Source: Methylomarinum vadi (GTDB taxonomy: Bacteria; Pseudomonadota; Gammaproteobacteria; Methylococcales; Methylomonadaceae). Taken from it: a stretch of DNA of 64,000 nt. The notes under the pieces were generated by a model. That model was not told the DNA's origin, searched no databases, and saw nothing but the letters and a program-made list of their open reading frames with translations. The translations under genes were made by a program, and so were the position numbers. The stretch lies in assembly GCF_000733935.1 (NCBI RefSeq), contig NZ_JPON01000001.1, forward strand, positions 3,296,501 through 3,360,500, given 5' to 3'. Numbering within the stretch: position 1 is the first letter of the stretch; each line of letters opens with the position of its first letter. Below, piece by piece: positions 1 through 7,847 of the stretch.

Positions 1-57
1 GTGGATACGGCGTATAATAAAGGTGCGGGATTTATCATCCACCTGCCCGGCATTTAA
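1..57 (+). CDS. ntrY: C-terminal end of a sensor histidine kinase, probably NtrY (partial)
   Basis: The window opens inside a reading frame that ends at the TAA at 55-57. The 18 visible codons encode a tail containing KGAGFIIHLP, which resembles the last beta-strand of a HATPase_c kinase domain. The response regulator gene starts 18 bases after the stop, as expected for an ntrYX pair. The NtrY name rests on that context, because only the last few residues are visible. Confidence 0.55.
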   Translation: MDTAYNKGAGFIIHLPGI

Positions 58-75
58 TTTTGGAAGCGTTGAGAA

Positions 76-1440
76 ATGAATAATCAAGAACCGTATATTT
101 TGGTTGTCGATGATGAAGAGGATATTCGTCAGTTGGTGTCGGAGATTCTGGAAGACGAAGGCTACCAGGTCGTCATGGCGGAAAATGCCGCAGCTGCGCG
201 AAAACTGAAAAATGAATACCAGCCCTGCCTGATTTTGTTGGATATTTGGATGCCGGATGTCGACGGCATTACCTTGTTGAAAGAGTGGGTGGCCGATGAT
301 GCGATCTTATGTCCGGTGATCATGATGTCGGGGCATGCGTCGGTTGAATCGGCGGTGGAAGCGACCCGGCTGGGCGCCTACGATTTTTTGGAAAAGCCTC
401 TGTCGATGGCGAAATTGCTGCTGACGGTCGAGCGCGCCTTGGAGGCCAGTCATCTACAAAAGGAGAACGCGGGGCTGAAACAACAGTTAATGATAGGCAT
501 CGAGCCGGTCGGCAAGAGCGCCGTGGTGGAAAGAACGAAGGACCAGATCAAGCGCCTGGCGTTGCATGACGCCAGGGTTTTGTTTGTTGGCGAGGCTGGT
601 GTCGGCAAGGAAATGTATGCCCGTTATTTGCATAACAATAGCGCGCGTCGGGATGGCCCATTCGTCGATGTTTCGGTCGGCAGTATTTCGCCGGAAAATG
701 CTGCGGTCGAATTTTTCGGCCGAGAGGACAGGGACGGCAAGATTTACCGCGGGCTGTTGGAACAGGCGCACGGTGGTACGCTGTTTTTAGGCGAAATAGC
801 CGGGATGGACCAGGAGACCCAAGCCCGTTTGCTCAGTGCTTTGGAATCGAGCGCCTTCTTGCGCGTGGGCGGCAGTGAATCGGTGCGGGTGGATGTTAGG
901 GTGTTGTCTTCGACCCGGATGAATTTGGAAGAAGAGGTCAGTAGCGGCCGTTTTCGCCAGGACTTGTATTATTTGCTCAATGTCGTCACGCTGGAAATTC
1001 AACCCTTACGGGAGCATAGCGAAGATGTGCCCAGCCTGTTGAATTTTTATGTCGACCATTTCGTTACCCAAGAAAAATTGCCGTTTAGAAAATTTACCAT
1101 GGCGGCGCAGAATTATTTGCGTAACTACAGCTGGCCCGGTAATGTCCGGGAATTGAAAAACCTGGTACAGCGCCTGATGATTTTGGGCGCCGGCGATGAT
1201 ATCGAGCTGGAGGAAGTGAAGGATGCCCTAGGCTCGTTTGCCGAGGAACCCGTCATTACCGGCTCGGTGCCGGAATTCTTTAATTTACCGTTAAAGGAGG
1301 CTCGAGAACATTTCGAGAAATCCTACCTGGAGTATCATTTCGATAAAAACGGCGGTAGTGTTGCGAAGCTGGCGGCGGCGATAGGCATGGAACGGACTCA
1401 TCTATATCGTAAACTGCATGCTCTGAAAATTAAACTCTAA
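76..1440 (+). CDS. ntrX: NtrX-type response regulator with a degenerate AAA+ domain
   Basis: This is a 454-residue regulator built as receiver (about 1-120), AAA+ (about 140-380) and C-terminal Fis-type helix-turn-helix (about 405-454). The receiver has the acidic pair D12/D13, the phospho-acceptor D56 and the KP lysine near 106, so it should be phosphorylatable. The AAA+ domain is unusual. The GAFTGA loop that contacts sigma54 is absent (FFGREDRDGK stands there). Walker A reads GEAGVGKE, Walker B reads LFLGEI instead of LFLDEI, and the second arginine of the usual FRxDLYYRLN finger is leucine (FRQDLYYLLN). NtrX normally regulates nitrogen and redox genes. This copy probably binds DNA under phosphorylation control without acting as a classical sigma54 activator; that is inference from the missing residues. 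Its start has a GAGAA-type ribosome-binding site at about 70. Confidence 0.85.
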   Translation: MNNQEPYILVVDDEEDIRQLVSEILEDEGYQVVMAENAAAARKLKNEYQPCLILLDIWMPDVDGITLLKEWVADDAILCPVIMMSGHASVESAVEATRLGAYDFLEKPLSMAKLLLTVERALEASHLQKENAGLKQQLMIGIEPVGKSAVVERTKDQIKRLALHDARVLFVGEAGVGKEMYARYLHNNSARRDGPFVDVSVGSISPENAAVEFFGREDRDGKIYRGLLEQAHGGTLFLGEIAGMDQETQARLLSALESSAFLRVGGSESVRVDVRVLSSTRMNLEEEVSSGRFRQDLYYLLNVVTLEIQPLREHSEDVPSLLNFYVDHFVTQEKLPFRKFTMAAQNYLRNYSWPGNVRELKNLVQRLMILGAGDDIELEEVKDALGSFAEEPVITGSVPEFFNLPLKEAREHFEKSYLEYHFDKNGGSVAKLAAAIGMERTHLYRKLHALKIKL

Positions 1441-1446
1441 TTGGGC

Positions 1447-1475
1447 TTGAAGGTTGAAGTTTTTTCTAGTAGAAT
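1447..1475 (+). promoter_or_regulatory. Sigma70-type promoter of rplM-rpsI
   Basis: TTGAAG at 1447-1452 and TAGAAT at 1470-1475 are separated by 17 bases, about 40 bases ahead of the rplM start. The match is good, but no transcript data are available. Confidence 0.55.
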
Positions 1476-1516
1476 TTTCGCTCTTTTAGATAGCCTTAAC
1501 AGATTACGAAGCAACG

Positions 1517-1945
1517 ATGAAAACATTTAGTGCAAAGCCCGCAGAAGTTAAGCGCGATTGGTACGTAATTGATGCAGAAGGAAAGACATTAGGTCGCCTT
1601 GCTACTGAAATTGCACGACGTCTTCGCGGTAAACACAAACCAGAATATACGCCTCATGTCGATACGGGCGATTATATTATTGTCGTTAACGCCGAGAAAG
1701 TTGCCGTGACCGGTAATAAAGAAAACGACAAAATGTACCATCGCCACACCGGTTATATCGGTAACATGAAATCGACTAACCTGGGCAAATTAAGAAAAAC
1801 TTTCCCTGACCGCATCATTACGACAGCAGTGAAAGGTATGTTGCCGAACAATCCCTTAGGACGGGCAATGTTCAAGAAGCTGAAAGTTTATGCCGGTCCC
1901 GAGCACAATCATCAGGCTCAGCAACCTAAAGCATTAGAAATTTAA
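1517..1945 (+). CDS. rplM: 50S ribosomal protein L13
   Basis: The 142-residue product has the normal L13 length. It starts [11 protein letters not shown] and carries the conserved [12 protein letters not shown] segment and the [10 protein letters not shown] loop. L13 is an early-assembling large-subunit protein that binds 23S rRNA. The gene sits 12 bases ahead of rpsI, the universal rplM-rpsI pairing, with its own promoter just upstream and a shared terminator after rpsI. Codon use is that of a highly expressed gene. Identification is secure. Confidence 0.99.
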   Translation: MKTFSAKPAEVKRDWYVIDAEGKTLGRLATEIARRLRGKHKPEYTPHVDTGDYIIVVNAEKVAVTGNKENDKMYHRHTGYIGNMKSTNLGKLRKTFPDRIITTAVKGMLPNNPLGRAMFKKLKVYAGPEHNHQAQQPKALEI

Positions 1946-1957
1946 GCAAGGTAGATT

Positions 1958-2347
1958 ATGGCAGCACAATATTATGGAACGGGTCGTCGTAAAAGTGCCG
2001 TAGCACGAGTATACGCAACCGCCGGTTCAGGAAAATTCATTATCAATAGCAAACCCGTCGAGCAATATTTCGGTCGCAAGACCGACCAAATGGTGGCGAG
2101 ACAGCCGCTGGAATTGCTGGAAAAGGATGGCGACTTCGATATCAAAGTTATCGTTAAAGGCAGCGGCCCGTCCGGTCAGGCGGGTGCGATTCGCCATGGT
2201 TTGGCGCGAGCATTAATTGCATTCGACGAAACGTTAAGATCGCCTTTGCGGAGAGCCGGTTACGTCACGCGTGATGCGCGGGTGGTCGAGCGTAAAAAAG
2301 TCGGTTTGCACAAGGCGAGAAAACGTCCTCAATACTCGAAACGTTAA
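1958..2347 (+). CDS. rpsI: 30S ribosomal protein S9
   Basis: This 129-residue protein starts [19 protein letters not shown] and ends in the basic tail [11 protein letters not shown], which reaches toward the P-site tRNA in the ribosome. Both features are diagnostic of S9, and the length is normal. It is the second gene of the rplM-rpsI operon and is followed at 2381 by a rho-independent terminator. Confidence 0.99.
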   Translation: MAAQYYGTGRRKSAVARVYATAGSGKFIINSKPVEQYFGRKTDQMVARQPLELLEKDGDFDIKVIVKGSGPSGQAGAIRHGLARALIAFDETLRSPLRRAGYVTRDARVVERKKVGLHKARKRPQYSKR

Positions 2348-2380
2348 TCGTTTTTTCGGCTTCGTCGCCGAAGAATTTGT

Positions 2381-2415
2381 AAAAAGGCCGCTGTGAAAAA
2401 CAGCGGCCTTTTTTA
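2381..2415 (+). terminator. Rho-independent terminator of rplM-rpsI
   Basis: A GGCCGCTG/CAGCGGCC stem is followed by a run of T, 34 bases after the rpsI stop. The A run before the stem could make it work in both directions. Confidence 0.9.
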
Positions 2416-2631
2416 TTGGCGCATAAGAAGGTTGAGTTTGCTGGCGTTTGAATGGCTTGGCATGTAAGCGTAACTTATTGCCAGGTTAGTTGTTAGTCGT
2501 ATGCGGGAAAAGGTAAGGCGTTAGGTCTCTCTCGCAGAGGTGGCACTGGATTTATCGGCGCTTTTCAAACCGGATGGTTGTCGCTGTCGGGATAGGGTGA
2601 AAAACTTATCGATACCATTGCCTTATTAAAC

Positions 2632-2647
2632 TATGTTATTTAACATA
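2632..2647. promoter_or_regulatory. Inverted repeat, candidate operator
   Basis: TATGTTA and TAACATA form a perfect 7-base inverted repeat with a 2-base centre. It lies about 140 bases upstream of the first gene of the copper cluster. The dyad shape suits a dimeric regulator; which regulator is unknown. Confidence 0.3.
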
Positions 2648-2747
2648 AATTGAGTCTGGTATATGCCGCAGTTATTTTGTTTCCTTATCGGAAATAACAT
2701 GGTTTCTATTAAGTATCAATTGGTTAGGAAGTGGCATTAATACTGCA

Positions 2748-2776
2748 TTATTCAAGAGGTTTTTGATCTTGAATAA
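2748..2776 (+). promoter_or_regulatory. Hairpin in the 5' leader of the 81-residue gene
   Basis: TTATTCAAGA and TCTTGAATAA pair perfectly around a 9-base loop and end 13 bases before the start codon, beside the GAGG ribosome-binding site. The position suits translational control or an mRNA-stabilising structure. There is no T tract, so it is not a terminator. Confidence 0.4.
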
Positions 2777-2789
2777 TGAGGTGTGAGAT

Positions 2790-3035
2790 ATGGCGCAACA
2801 ATTAGCTACTTCTAACAATGCGGTCAATAAAGGTAACGACACAACGGCTTTATTACTAGGTACCGGCTTGGCTGTCGCATCGATGATTCTGGTGCCTGCC
2901 GTAGCGACCCGTTTGGGACTTGGGGCCAGCATTACCGGGGCATTAAGAATCGCGCTAATGAGGGCTTCCAGTCGAGCGACTTATGGCAAGAGCGATGACT
3001 CTGGTGCTTCCTCCGCTGGATTCAGTTGCCATTAA
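2790..3035 (+). CDS. Small membrane protein of unknown function
   Basis: The 81-residue product is not one I recognise. A polar N-terminus (about 1-20) is followed by a hydrophobic segment rich in Ala, Val and Gly (about 22-55, with LLLGTGLAVASMILVPAVAT) and a Ser/Ala-rich tail that ends in Cys-His. It starts at an ATG with GAGG upstream. It is the first gene of a string of small proteins leading to a copper ATPase, so a membrane or metal-linked role is likely, but that rests on context. The gene on the opposite strand over the same bases has no support. Confidence 0.6.
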   Translation: MAQQLATSNNAVNKGNDTTALLLGTGLAVASMILVPAVATRLGLGASITGALRIALMRASSRATYGKSDDSGASSAGFSCH

Positions 3036-3111
3036 TAACGAATTCATTAGTTTTACTCAGCATAATTTGTTTTATAATGACCACTTTTGATGAAGTGGCT
3101 TAGGCATAGTT

Positions 3112-3291
3112 ATGAGTGATGAGAAGAAAGTTTGTGATTTATGCGGATTGCCGATAGAAACACCCGGTTTCGAGTTAAAAACCACGGAAGGAGGCAAAAA
3201 ATTCTGTTGCGAGGGATGCAAAGGGATTTATCAGATGCTGCACGAGGGCGATATTATCGAGGAGCCCGAAACCAGTTCGACCGAAAACTGA
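3112..3291 (+). CDS. Small cysteine-rich metal-binding protein
   Basis: A 59-residue frame starts at ATG 3112 and ends at TGA 3289-3291. It contains CDLCG near residue 8 and FCCEGCKGIYQML near residue 31, followed by an acidic tail. The CxxC plus CCxGC arrangement matches the cysteine-rich metal-binding domain found ahead of the transporter part of some P1B ATPases. Here it is a free-standing protein, probably a cytoplasmic copper or zinc binder that could deliver metal to the ATPase at 4558. The family match is from motif shape; the metal is inferred. Confidence 0.7.
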   Translation: MSDEKKVCDLCGLPIETPGFELKTTEGGKKFCCEGCKGIYQMLHEGDIIEEPETSSTEN

Positions 3292-3413
3292 TAGCACTTC
3301 ACAGTGTCGGTTGAACTCGCTTCTTTAGAATTGATTTTTATCGTTTGTATGTGTATCTTGCGAAAGGCAAGTTACTGCCTTTGTCACGAACTATCACAAA
3401 AGGAATAAGAAAT

Positions 3414-3755
3414 ATGAAACATTCTCATGGCGATCATGCTATGCACTCTATGAAACCACACGAAATGAATCATGGCGCACACGCTCATCATGGGGCACAT
3501 TCGATGGGAAAACAGATTGCTGCGGGCTCCGTGGCGTCGGCAACCGTCAGTACCGGAGGTAAACTAATGAGTAAAATTTCCAAACATCCCGTTTTAGTCT
3601 TCGGTCTCGGTGTTGTGGCCGGTTACTTTGTTTATAAATATAGAAAGGAAATTATTTCCAGTACCACCAAGGCAGTCGATGCCGGTAGAGACTTCGTGCT
3701 CAATCAAAAAGAAAATCTGGAAGATATCGTGGCGGAAAGCAAAGAAGAAAACTGA
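3414..3755 (+). CDS. Histidine/methionine-rich single-pass membrane protein
   Basis: I place the start at ATG 3414, which has AAGGAATAAG just upstream and begins MKHSHGDHAMHSM. A longer frame to 3345 is open but has no such site. The 113-residue product has an N-terminal 35 residues crowded with His and Met (motifs such as HGAHAHHGAHS), a hydrophobic segment about 60-80 (VLVFGLGVVAGYFVYKY) and a charged C-terminal tail. His/Met-rich stretches bind Cu(I)/Cu(II), so a copper-binding membrane protein is the natural reading. I know no named family. It is the third gene of the small-protein group and is followed by a terminator. Confidence 0.65.
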   Translation: MKHSHGDHAMHSMKPHEMNHGAHAHHGAHSMGKQIAAGSVASATVSTGGKLMSKISKHPVLVFGLGVVAGYFVYKYRKEIISSTTKAVDAGRDFVLNQKENLEDIVAESKEEN

Positions 3756-3815
3756 GGTGCAGGCATGACGTCATGAACCATCATGAACGTTTGGCTATGA
3801 TCAATTAATATTAGG

Positions 3816-3850
3816 ACGGGCGATTTCCTGCTGCAGGTGTCGCCCGTTTT
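3816..3850 (+). terminator. Terminator after the three small genes
   Basis: ACGGGCGA pairs with TCGCCCGT, with an inner CCTGC/GCAGG stem, and TTTT follows. It lies between the His-rich gene and the HMA-domain gene, so the small genes may form their own transcript with partial read-through. Confidence 0.65.
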
Positions 3851-3874
3851 CCATTTCGAGTCTGGTTTTTTTCT

Positions 3875-4492
3875 ATGTCTATCCAAAAACAGTTTGTCGT
3901 TCGTTACCGTGCCGACGGCCACGTTCGTTTTCAGGTGCCGGAACAATTATCCGATGAGGCAGTGGCCCGGTTGATCACGAACAAAATCTCTCAAATCGAC
4001 GGCGTTTACAGCGTAAAGGTTTTTCGCAGCCAGCAAAAGTTGTCGATACGCTATCAGGAGGCGGTATGTGATTTTACCGGATTGGCCCGGCAACTATTTC
4101 AGATTATCACCGAATTGGATCAAGACGGCTGGTTTGAACGCAAGGCGGTTGAGCAAGCCAAGCCAACAGTCAAGGAAAGATTGCAGGGTAAATTCAAGAA
4201 CCTGAAAGCCACGCGCTGGGCCAGCGAAAAATATGGTGAAGCGAAAGAAACTTTGCATGCGGCCAAGGTGATCACCAAGCTCGGGTTAAAAAAACCCCAG
4301 GCGTTGGTAAAGGATCCGGAAAAAGCGATTATCGATTTTCTTAATGATATTCTGGTGCTTTATTTAATCAAACTGCATTGGCATCGCATTACGCAGGAAT
4401 GGATACCCAGGCCGATCGTTCATCGTTACGAATGGATGGCGGTCTTCTACATGTTCTATTTACTGATTCGTTCCCGCAAGCCGAAAAAATAA
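3875..4492 (+). CDS. HMA-like domain protein with C-terminal membrane segment
   Basis: This 205-residue protein has an N-terminal ferredoxin-like fold resembling the HMA_2 class (about 1-85; [17 protein letters not shown] and GVYSVKVF), but without the CxxC metal ligands of a true HMA domain. A basic linker follows (about 90-150) and then a short hydrophobic stretch near the C-terminus ([13 protein letters not shown]) that ends in lysines. It lies 65 bases upstream of the copper ATPase start. A partner or regulator of that ATPase is the best guess. No strong ribosome-binding site precedes the ATG. Confidence 0.65.
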   Translation: MSIQKQFVVRYRADGHVRFQVPEQLSDEAVARLITNKISQIDGVYSVKVFRSQQKLSIRYQEAVCDFTGLARQLFQIITELDQDGWFERKAVEQAKPTVKERLQGKFKNLKATRWASEKYGEAKETLHAAKVITKLGLKKPQALVKDPEKAIIDFLNDILVLYLIKLHWHRITQEWIPRPIVHRYEWMAVFYMFYLLIRSRKPKK

Positions 4493-4557
4493 GCTCGAAT
4501 ACCTTTCCGTCAAGGCGGGAAGGTATTTCTTCTCAAACGTCGATTATCCAATTTAGT

Positions 4558-7008
4558 ATGGACGCCTACTCATCCAGTTATCAAAACTTTAACCTAGTTC
4601 ATGAACTGAAAAGACGTATCCGAATAGTTTCTCCGATACTGAAAGACGATCCGGAACGAGGCTATATTTTCGAGATATTACTGAAAAAAAGGCCCGAAAT
4701 CAAAAAGGTCCGCTCGGTATTCGCGATCGGATCGGTTGTGATCGAGTTCGATTGTTCCAAGTTGCCGAAAAAAAACCTGTTGATATTGCTCGATGCCGTA
4801 TTGGGCAATATCGCAAAGAGGAAAACCGGTAATGCCAAAAATGGCAATAAAAGACTCGAGGGACCTTTGCAGGAAGTCGATCTGGCTGTTGACGGTATGA
4901 GCTGTGCTTCCTGTGCGTTATTGATCGAAATGGTATTGAAACGGGACGAGCGCATTAAATCGGCCAGCGTAAATTTCGCCACCGAAACAGTGACGGTGCA
5001 GGGCCAGCTTAGCAAAGAGGACGTAACCCGGCGTATCGAAAGCCTGGGTTATGGCGCCTTGTCCATGGATACCCTGTCGCAGCGTAAAAATCTCATCCTC
5101 AAAGAACAGCAAAGAATCGCGATGGCTCGCAAACGCTTTATCTGGTCCGGTTTATTGAGCTTGCCGGTCGTGGCGGTCGCAATGTCGATGAGCAAGTCGC
5201 GCTGGGCGCATTGGTTGCAGTTCTTGTTGACCACGCCGGTGGTATTCGGTGCCGGCAAGCAATTTTTCGTCAAGGCGGCCTTGTTGGCCAAGCAACGGGC
5301 GGCCAATATGGATACCTTGATCGCATTGGGGGTCGGTTCCGCTTATGGTTATAGCCTGCCAGCCTTGTACCGTCGCCGGGGACACATTTATTTCGAGGCC
5401 GCCGCCGCGATCATCACCTTTGTGCTGTTGGGCCGGTATCTGGAAGAGCGGGCTCGGGGCAGGGCCGGTGAGGCGATTCGAAAACTGGTCGACCTGCAAC
5501 CGCAGACGGCCACGTTGTTGCGCGATGGAAACGAAATCGTCGTCGAGGTCGATGCCGTCCAAGTCGACGATGTGATGTTGGTTCGTCCGGGAGAAAAAAT
5601 TCCGACCGACGGCGTCGTGACATTCGGTGTCTCTACGGTCGACGAGGCAATGGTGACCGGCGAGAGCATGCCGGTGGTCAAGGAAGTCGGTCATCAGGTC
5701 ATTGGTGGTTGCGTGAACGGCAATGGCGTGCTGCATGTCAGGGCAACCGCGGTCGGTATGGATACGGTATTGGCCGGCATCGTCCACATGGTCGATCAGG
5801 CCCAGGCGACCAAATTGCCGATACAGAAACAGGTGGACAAAATATCGGCGGTCTTCGTGCCGACGGTGATGGCCGTATCGGGGCTGACTTTCGCCGCCTG
5901 GACGTTGACCGGCGCGCCGTTCGCTCAGGCCTTCGGCAATGCCATTAGCGTATTGTTGATCGCCTGTCCCTGCGCCTTGGGACTGGCCACGCCGGCGGCG
6001 ATCATGGTCGGTACGGGCCAGGCGGCGAAGAAGGGTGTTTATATCCGCAACGGCGAGAGTCTCGAGGTCGCGACGAAATTGAATGCGATCGTTTTCGACA
6101 AGACCGGCACGATTACCGAAGGCAAGCCGCGCGTCAGCGATCTGCTGAAACTGTCGCGCCTGGGCGAGGATAAAATCATCATGCTGGCGGCCTCGGCGGA
6201 AAATAACTCCGAGCACTTCTTGGCCAAGGCCATCGTCGAGTATGCCCGGGAACGTTCCATTACCCTGCAGGAGTGCAGTCATTTCTTGAGCGAAACCGGT
6301 CGCGGTATCGAAGCGGAAGTGGACGGCAAGAAATTGTTGTTAGGGAATCTGGCCTGGATGCAGGAACGTCAAGTCGATGTCGCCGGGTTGATGGAGCGGG
6401 CCGGCGATTTCGCCGACCAGGGCAAGACCCCGGTATACATGGCGATCGACGGCCGGCAAGCGGCGGTGTTCGGCATTGCTGACAAAGCGAGGGAGGAAGC
6501 GGCCACGGCGATTGCCCGGTTGCATAAACTCGGGGTCGAAACTTTGATGGTGACCGGCGATACCGAAAAAACCGCTCATTACATCGCCAAGAAAGTCGGC
6601 ATCGACCGAGTCATTGCCAACGCCAAGCCCGATGAGAAACTGGCGATCATTCACCAACTGCAGGAGGAAGGTAGCAAAGTGGGGATGATCGGCGATGGCA
6701 TCAACGACGCTCCGGCATTAGCGGCCGCCGATGTCGGCTTCGCCATCGGCAGCGGTACCGATATTGCCATCGAATCGGCCGATCTGACGTTGGTACAAGG
6801 AGATATTTCCAAAGTAACCGACACGATAGAACTCAGCGCCGATACCATCAACATCATCAAACAGAATCTTTTCTGGGCCTTTGGCTACAACACGGTTGCT
6901 ATCCCGGTCGCGGCATTGGGCCGGTTGAATCCGATGGTGGCTTCGGCGGCGATGGCGCTGAGTTCGGTCTCGGTCATCGCCAATTCTTTACGCTTGAGCA
7001 AAAAATAG
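4558..7008 (+). CDS. copA: Heavy-metal P1B-type ATPase, Cu(+) exporter class
   Basis: I take ATG 4558 as the start (816 residues); the open frame extends to 4378 but overlaps the previous gene. Order: a degenerate HMA-like domain without cysteines (about 10-90), a true HMA domain with GMSCASC (Cys 116 and 119), membrane helices, the TGES actuator loop, CPC in the transport helix (470-472), phosphorylation site DKTGT (D514) and GDGINDAP near 710. The last helices carry YN and MALSS, the signature of Cu(+) pumps. ATP hydrolysis would export Cu(I) from the cytoplasm or load a cuproprotein. The normally invariant SEHP motif reads SEHF, an unusual change beside the ATP-binding histidine. Copper export fits a methanotroph. 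Confidence 0.93.
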   Translation: MDAYSSSYQNFNLVHELKRRIRIVSPILKDDPERGYIFEILLKKRPEIKKVRSVFAIGSVVIEFDCSKLPKKNLLILLDAVLGNIAKRKTGNAKNGNKRLEGPLQEVDLAVDGMSCASCALLIEMVLKRDERIKSASVNFATETVTVQGQLSKEDVTRRIESLGYGALSMDTLSQRKNLILKEQQRIAMARKRFIWSGLLSLPVVAVAMSMSKSRWAHWLQFLLTTPVVFGAGKQFFVKAALLAKQRAANMDTLIALGVGSAYGYSLPALYRRRGHIYFEAAAAIITFVLLGRYLEERARGRAGEAIRKLVDLQPQTATLLRDGNEIVVEVDAVQVDDVMLVRPGEKIPTDGVVTFGVSTVDEAMVTGESMPVVKEVGHQVIGGCVNGNGVLHVRATAVGMDTVLAGIVHMVDQAQATKLPIQKQVDKISAVFVPTVMAVSGLTFAAWTLTGAPFAQAFGNAISVLLIACPCALGLATPAAIMVGTGQAAKKGVYIRNGESLEVATKLNAIVFDKTGTITEGKPRVSDLLKLSRLGEDKIIMLAASAENNSEHFLAKAIVEYARERSITLQECSHFLSETGRGIEAEVDGKKLLLGNLAWMQERQVDVAGLMERAGDFADQGKTPVYMAIDGRQAAVFGIADKAREEAATAIARLHKLGVETLMVTGDTEKTAHYIAKKVGIDRVIANAKPDEKLAIIHQLQEEGSKVGMIGDGINDAPALAAADVGFAIGSGTDIAIESADLTLVQGDISKVTDTIELSADTINIIKQNLFWAFGYNTVAIPVAALGRLNPMVASAAMALSSVSVIANSLRLSKK

Positions 7009-7016
7009 GACGGTTG

Positions 7017-7847
7017 ATGGATCATTCAATGCATGACATGCACGCGATGCATGATATGGCTGCCGCCAGCGGTTTTGACTATACCTTGGCCCTGGTTGCC
7101 GGAATTTTAGGGAGCGGACATTGCCTCGGTATGTGCGGCGCACTGGTGTCGGGTTACTTTATGAAGGCCGGGGGCTCGCGATCCTATTTGCCGTACTTTG
7201 CCTATCAACTGACCCGGATTTTCGTCTATACCATGGTCGGCTTTGCCGCAGCGGCACTCGGGTTCGTCTTGGTGTCCAGCGGCATGTTCGGGAAAATCCA
7301 GAGTATTTTGCAGATGGGCATCGGTACCGTCGTGATCGTGTTGGCGATGGGGATTTTGGGGTGGATTCCTTTTCAGGGCTCGGTTAAATTGATTCCGATG
7401 AATGTGTTGCGTAAAGGTTACGCGACCGCCAGCCAAAAGGGGCCGGTAGTCGGCGCCATGATCGCAGGATTTTTAAATGGTTTGATGCCTTGTCCGCTGA
7501 CCTTCGCCATGGCGGTCAAGGCCACCACGGCCGCCACGGTCGTCGAGGGAGGTGCCTTGATGCTGGCATTCGGGGCCGGGACTTTGCCCACCATGTTGTT
7601 GGTCAGCGTCGCCTTTGGTAAGCTCGGTGCCAAGGTGCGTGGCCTGATGCTGAAGTCGGCGGCCTTCGTCATGATTTTCATGGGGCTGAACACCTTCTAC
7701 AGCGGCCTCAGTTTTTATGTCGAGGAAGACTTTAAGCATCGCACTTTCCTACACGTCTTGAAGGAAGAAATCGATGGCGCGATCGTCTTTCTTGGCGAAA
7801 TGTTGGATTATGTCAACACCATGATGAGTAATATTCAGGGGATGTGA
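7017..7847 (+). CDS. Polytopic membrane protein, UreH/TauE-SafE-like (COG2836 type)
   Basis: I place the start at ATG 7017, after AGGA at about 7007; the TTG at 7014 is a poorer choice. The N-terminus is Met/His-rich (MDHSMHDMHAMHDM), followed by about six hydrophobic helices and motifs GSGHCLGMCG near 35 and LNGLMPCPLTF near 155. These are typical of the membrane family found beside cytochrome-oxidase copper ATPases (ccoGHIS regions) and annotated as sulfite exporter TauE/SafE or UreH-like. The Cys residues in GHCLGMCG and MPCP are candidate metal ligands in the membrane. It follows the ATPase by 8 bases, so a shared role in copper transport is likely. The true substrate is unknown. Confidence 0.75.
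   Translation: MDHSMHDMHAMHDMAAASGFDYTLALVAGILGSGHCLGMCGALVSGYFMKAGGSRSYLPYFAYQLTRIFVYTMVGFAAAALGFVLVSSGMFGKIQSILQMGIGTVVIVLAMGILGWIPFQGSVKLIPMNVLRKGYATASQKGPVVGAMIAGFLNGLMPCPLTFAMAVKATTAATVVEGGALMLAFGAGTLPTMLLVSVAFGKLGAKVRGLMLKSAAFVMIFMGLNTFYSGLSFYVEEDFKHRTFLHVLKEEIDGAIVFLGEMLDYVNTMMSNIQGM

Larger units (their letters stand above)
2416..2789. other. Long intergenic region upstream of the copper cluster
   Basis: I see no convincing gene in this stretch. It holds a TATGTTA/TAACATA inverted repeat at 2632-2647 and a 10-base perfect hairpin at 2748-2776 just before the ribosome-binding site of the next gene. A possible weak promoter (TTGAGT at about 2650, TATTTT 17 bases on) lies between them. 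An untranslated leader or a small RNA is possible but not shown. Confidence 0.4.

Noticed and set aside
2672-2932. An 86-codon minus-strand frame
   Set aside because: It overlaps the leader hairpin and the better supported 81-residue gene and has no ribosome-binding site.
5152-6282. A 376-codon minus-strand open frame
   Set aside because: It is antisense to the copper ATPase, rich in Asp, Arg, Gln and His, with no recognisable domain or ribosome-binding site.
7014-7016. TTG at 7014 as start of the UreH/TauE-like gene
   Set aside because: ATG at 7017 is immediately next and better placed relative to the AGGA site.
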